This document shows positions 63,768 to 64,000 of a DNA stretch of 64,000 bases, in pieces. Each line of letters begins with the position of its first letter. The first letter of the stretch is position 1. Under the pieces are notes generated by a model, which worked only from the letters and a program-made list of their open reading frames with translations, was not told the DNA's origin and did no database searches. Location of the stretch: NCBI GenBank assembly GCA_963796705.1, contig CAWCMK010000008.1, positions 248,001 to 312,000 on the forward strand. Direction: 5' to 3'. Both the position numbers and the translations under genes were made by a program. This DNA comes from VRUE01 sp963796705. Lineage in GTDB: Bacteria; Actinomycetota; Thermoleophilia; Solirubrobacterales; 70-9.

Positions 63768-64000
63768 TTAGCTTTCGGCTCGGAACGAAACCCCACTGAG
63801 GAAGGCTGAATCTTCTGGTTTGCCTCCGATGATGAGCACATCACCGCTGATCGCGGGACGCTCGATGCCCGAGTTCGCCAACTTCCAACTGTGGCACGCT
63901 GGATTCGGGTCTCGCCGCGCCGCAACCCGACATCGGTCTTCGCCTGCTGACGACGATATGCGGTGAACACATTGACGTCCCGACCAGCCGAGCGCGGGAC
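63768..64000 (-). CDS. C-terminal end of a repeat-family secreted protein, runs off the window
   Basis: The minus-strand frame ending at TAA 63768-63770 reads WKLANSGIERPAISGDVLII and EDSAFLSGVSFRAES. The last strand resembles the end of copy 3 of the tandem family (SLDGITFKAES), and a Cys-rich stretch (RCRVAARRDPNPACHSW) precedes it. The start lies beyond 64000. A competing frame on the same strand is open but Arg/Ser-rich. The assignment is tentative. Confidence 0.45.
   Translation of the reverse strand, partial: PALGWSGRQCVHRISSSAGEDRCRVAARRDPNPACHSWKLANSGIERPAISGDVLIIGGKPEDSAFLSGVSFRAES

Noticed and set aside
63761..63970. 69-codon minus-strand frame beginning MFTAYRRQQ
   Set aside because: Competes with the frame ending SGVSFRAES at 63768, which resembles the repeat-family C-terminus; the rejected one is Arg/Ser-rich and featureless.

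Overview
This window is high-GC bacterial DNA. I infer an actinobacterium, most likely Thermoleophilia/Solirubrobacterales. The reasons are secreted proteins with the SVGTKQIKKN-type repeat, a collagen-like protein whose N-terminus carries a GAMRRVKGKHCPQG-type stretch, Lys/His/Cys-rich basic linkers after signal peptides, a DUF4333 lipoprotein, PASTA and IPT/TIG exoproteins, and actinobacterial-style integrases. The taxonomic call comes from protein style only.

Layout. (1) 1-2117 is chromosomal edge: the end of a thermonuclease-like gene and an IS110-family insertion sequence. (2) 2151-31196 is a roughly 29 kb genomic island in a tRNA-Val(GAC) gene, bounded by a 40-bp direct repeat equal to the 5' half of the tRNA. 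Its left arm is one minus-strand operon (8682 to 2190): two unknown proteins, a small protein, a CHC2-zinc/TOPRIM/DUF3631 primase-helicase, three small genes including a helix-turn-helix protein, and a tyrosine integrase whose stop codon overlaps the first base of the tRNA. Its centre is an insertion-sequence graveyard: an IS5-type element with a passenger gene, an IS1380 element, two ISL3 copies, a second IS5-type element, an IS21 remnant and an IS256 element. These are scattered among secreted proteins, a broken phage tail-fibre/tail-collar operon and three tandem but separately broken copies of a repeat-containing secreted protein. Its right arm carries ArdC antirestriction protein and a serine resolvase behind near-identical leader hairpins, and a frameshifted acyltransferase.

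(3) 31197-54960 looks like ordinary chromosome. It holds a tandem universal stress protein, an acidic lipoprotein, an acetyltransferase-like protein, a large polytopic membrane protein, a 746-residue collagen-like protein with four interspersed carbohydrate-binding-like modules, and a DUF4333 lipoprotein. Around 40.9-41.8 kb lies the wreck of another mobile element (a replication-relaxation gene split head-to-head onto opposite strands). After that come an antiporter, an MFS exporter, a DUF2252 protein, an ECF sigma factor, DUF2294 and DUF1269 proteins, a two-helix potassium channel and a HicAB-like pair.

(4) 55126-63162 is a second, about 8 kb, integrative element at tRNA-Cys(GCA). It has a 48-bp att repeat, paired arm-type repeats inside both ends, a HigBA-like toxin-antitoxin pair with an apparently leaderless autoregulated antitoxin, a tyrosine integrase with an extra helix-turn-helix-like insertion, an excisionase-like gene and a frameshift-riddled MobF relaxase. 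(5) On the other side of tRNA-Cys is a dead integrase whose catalytic Tyr reads Asp, and at the window edge the end of another repeat-family secreted protein.

The window is therefore two tRNA-targeted integrative elements plus debris of at least two more. The island left arm (replication plus integration) and right arm (antirestriction plus resolution) resemble the two ends of a mobilisable element. The middle is cargo eroded by insertion sequences. I see no CRISPR array and no rRNA.
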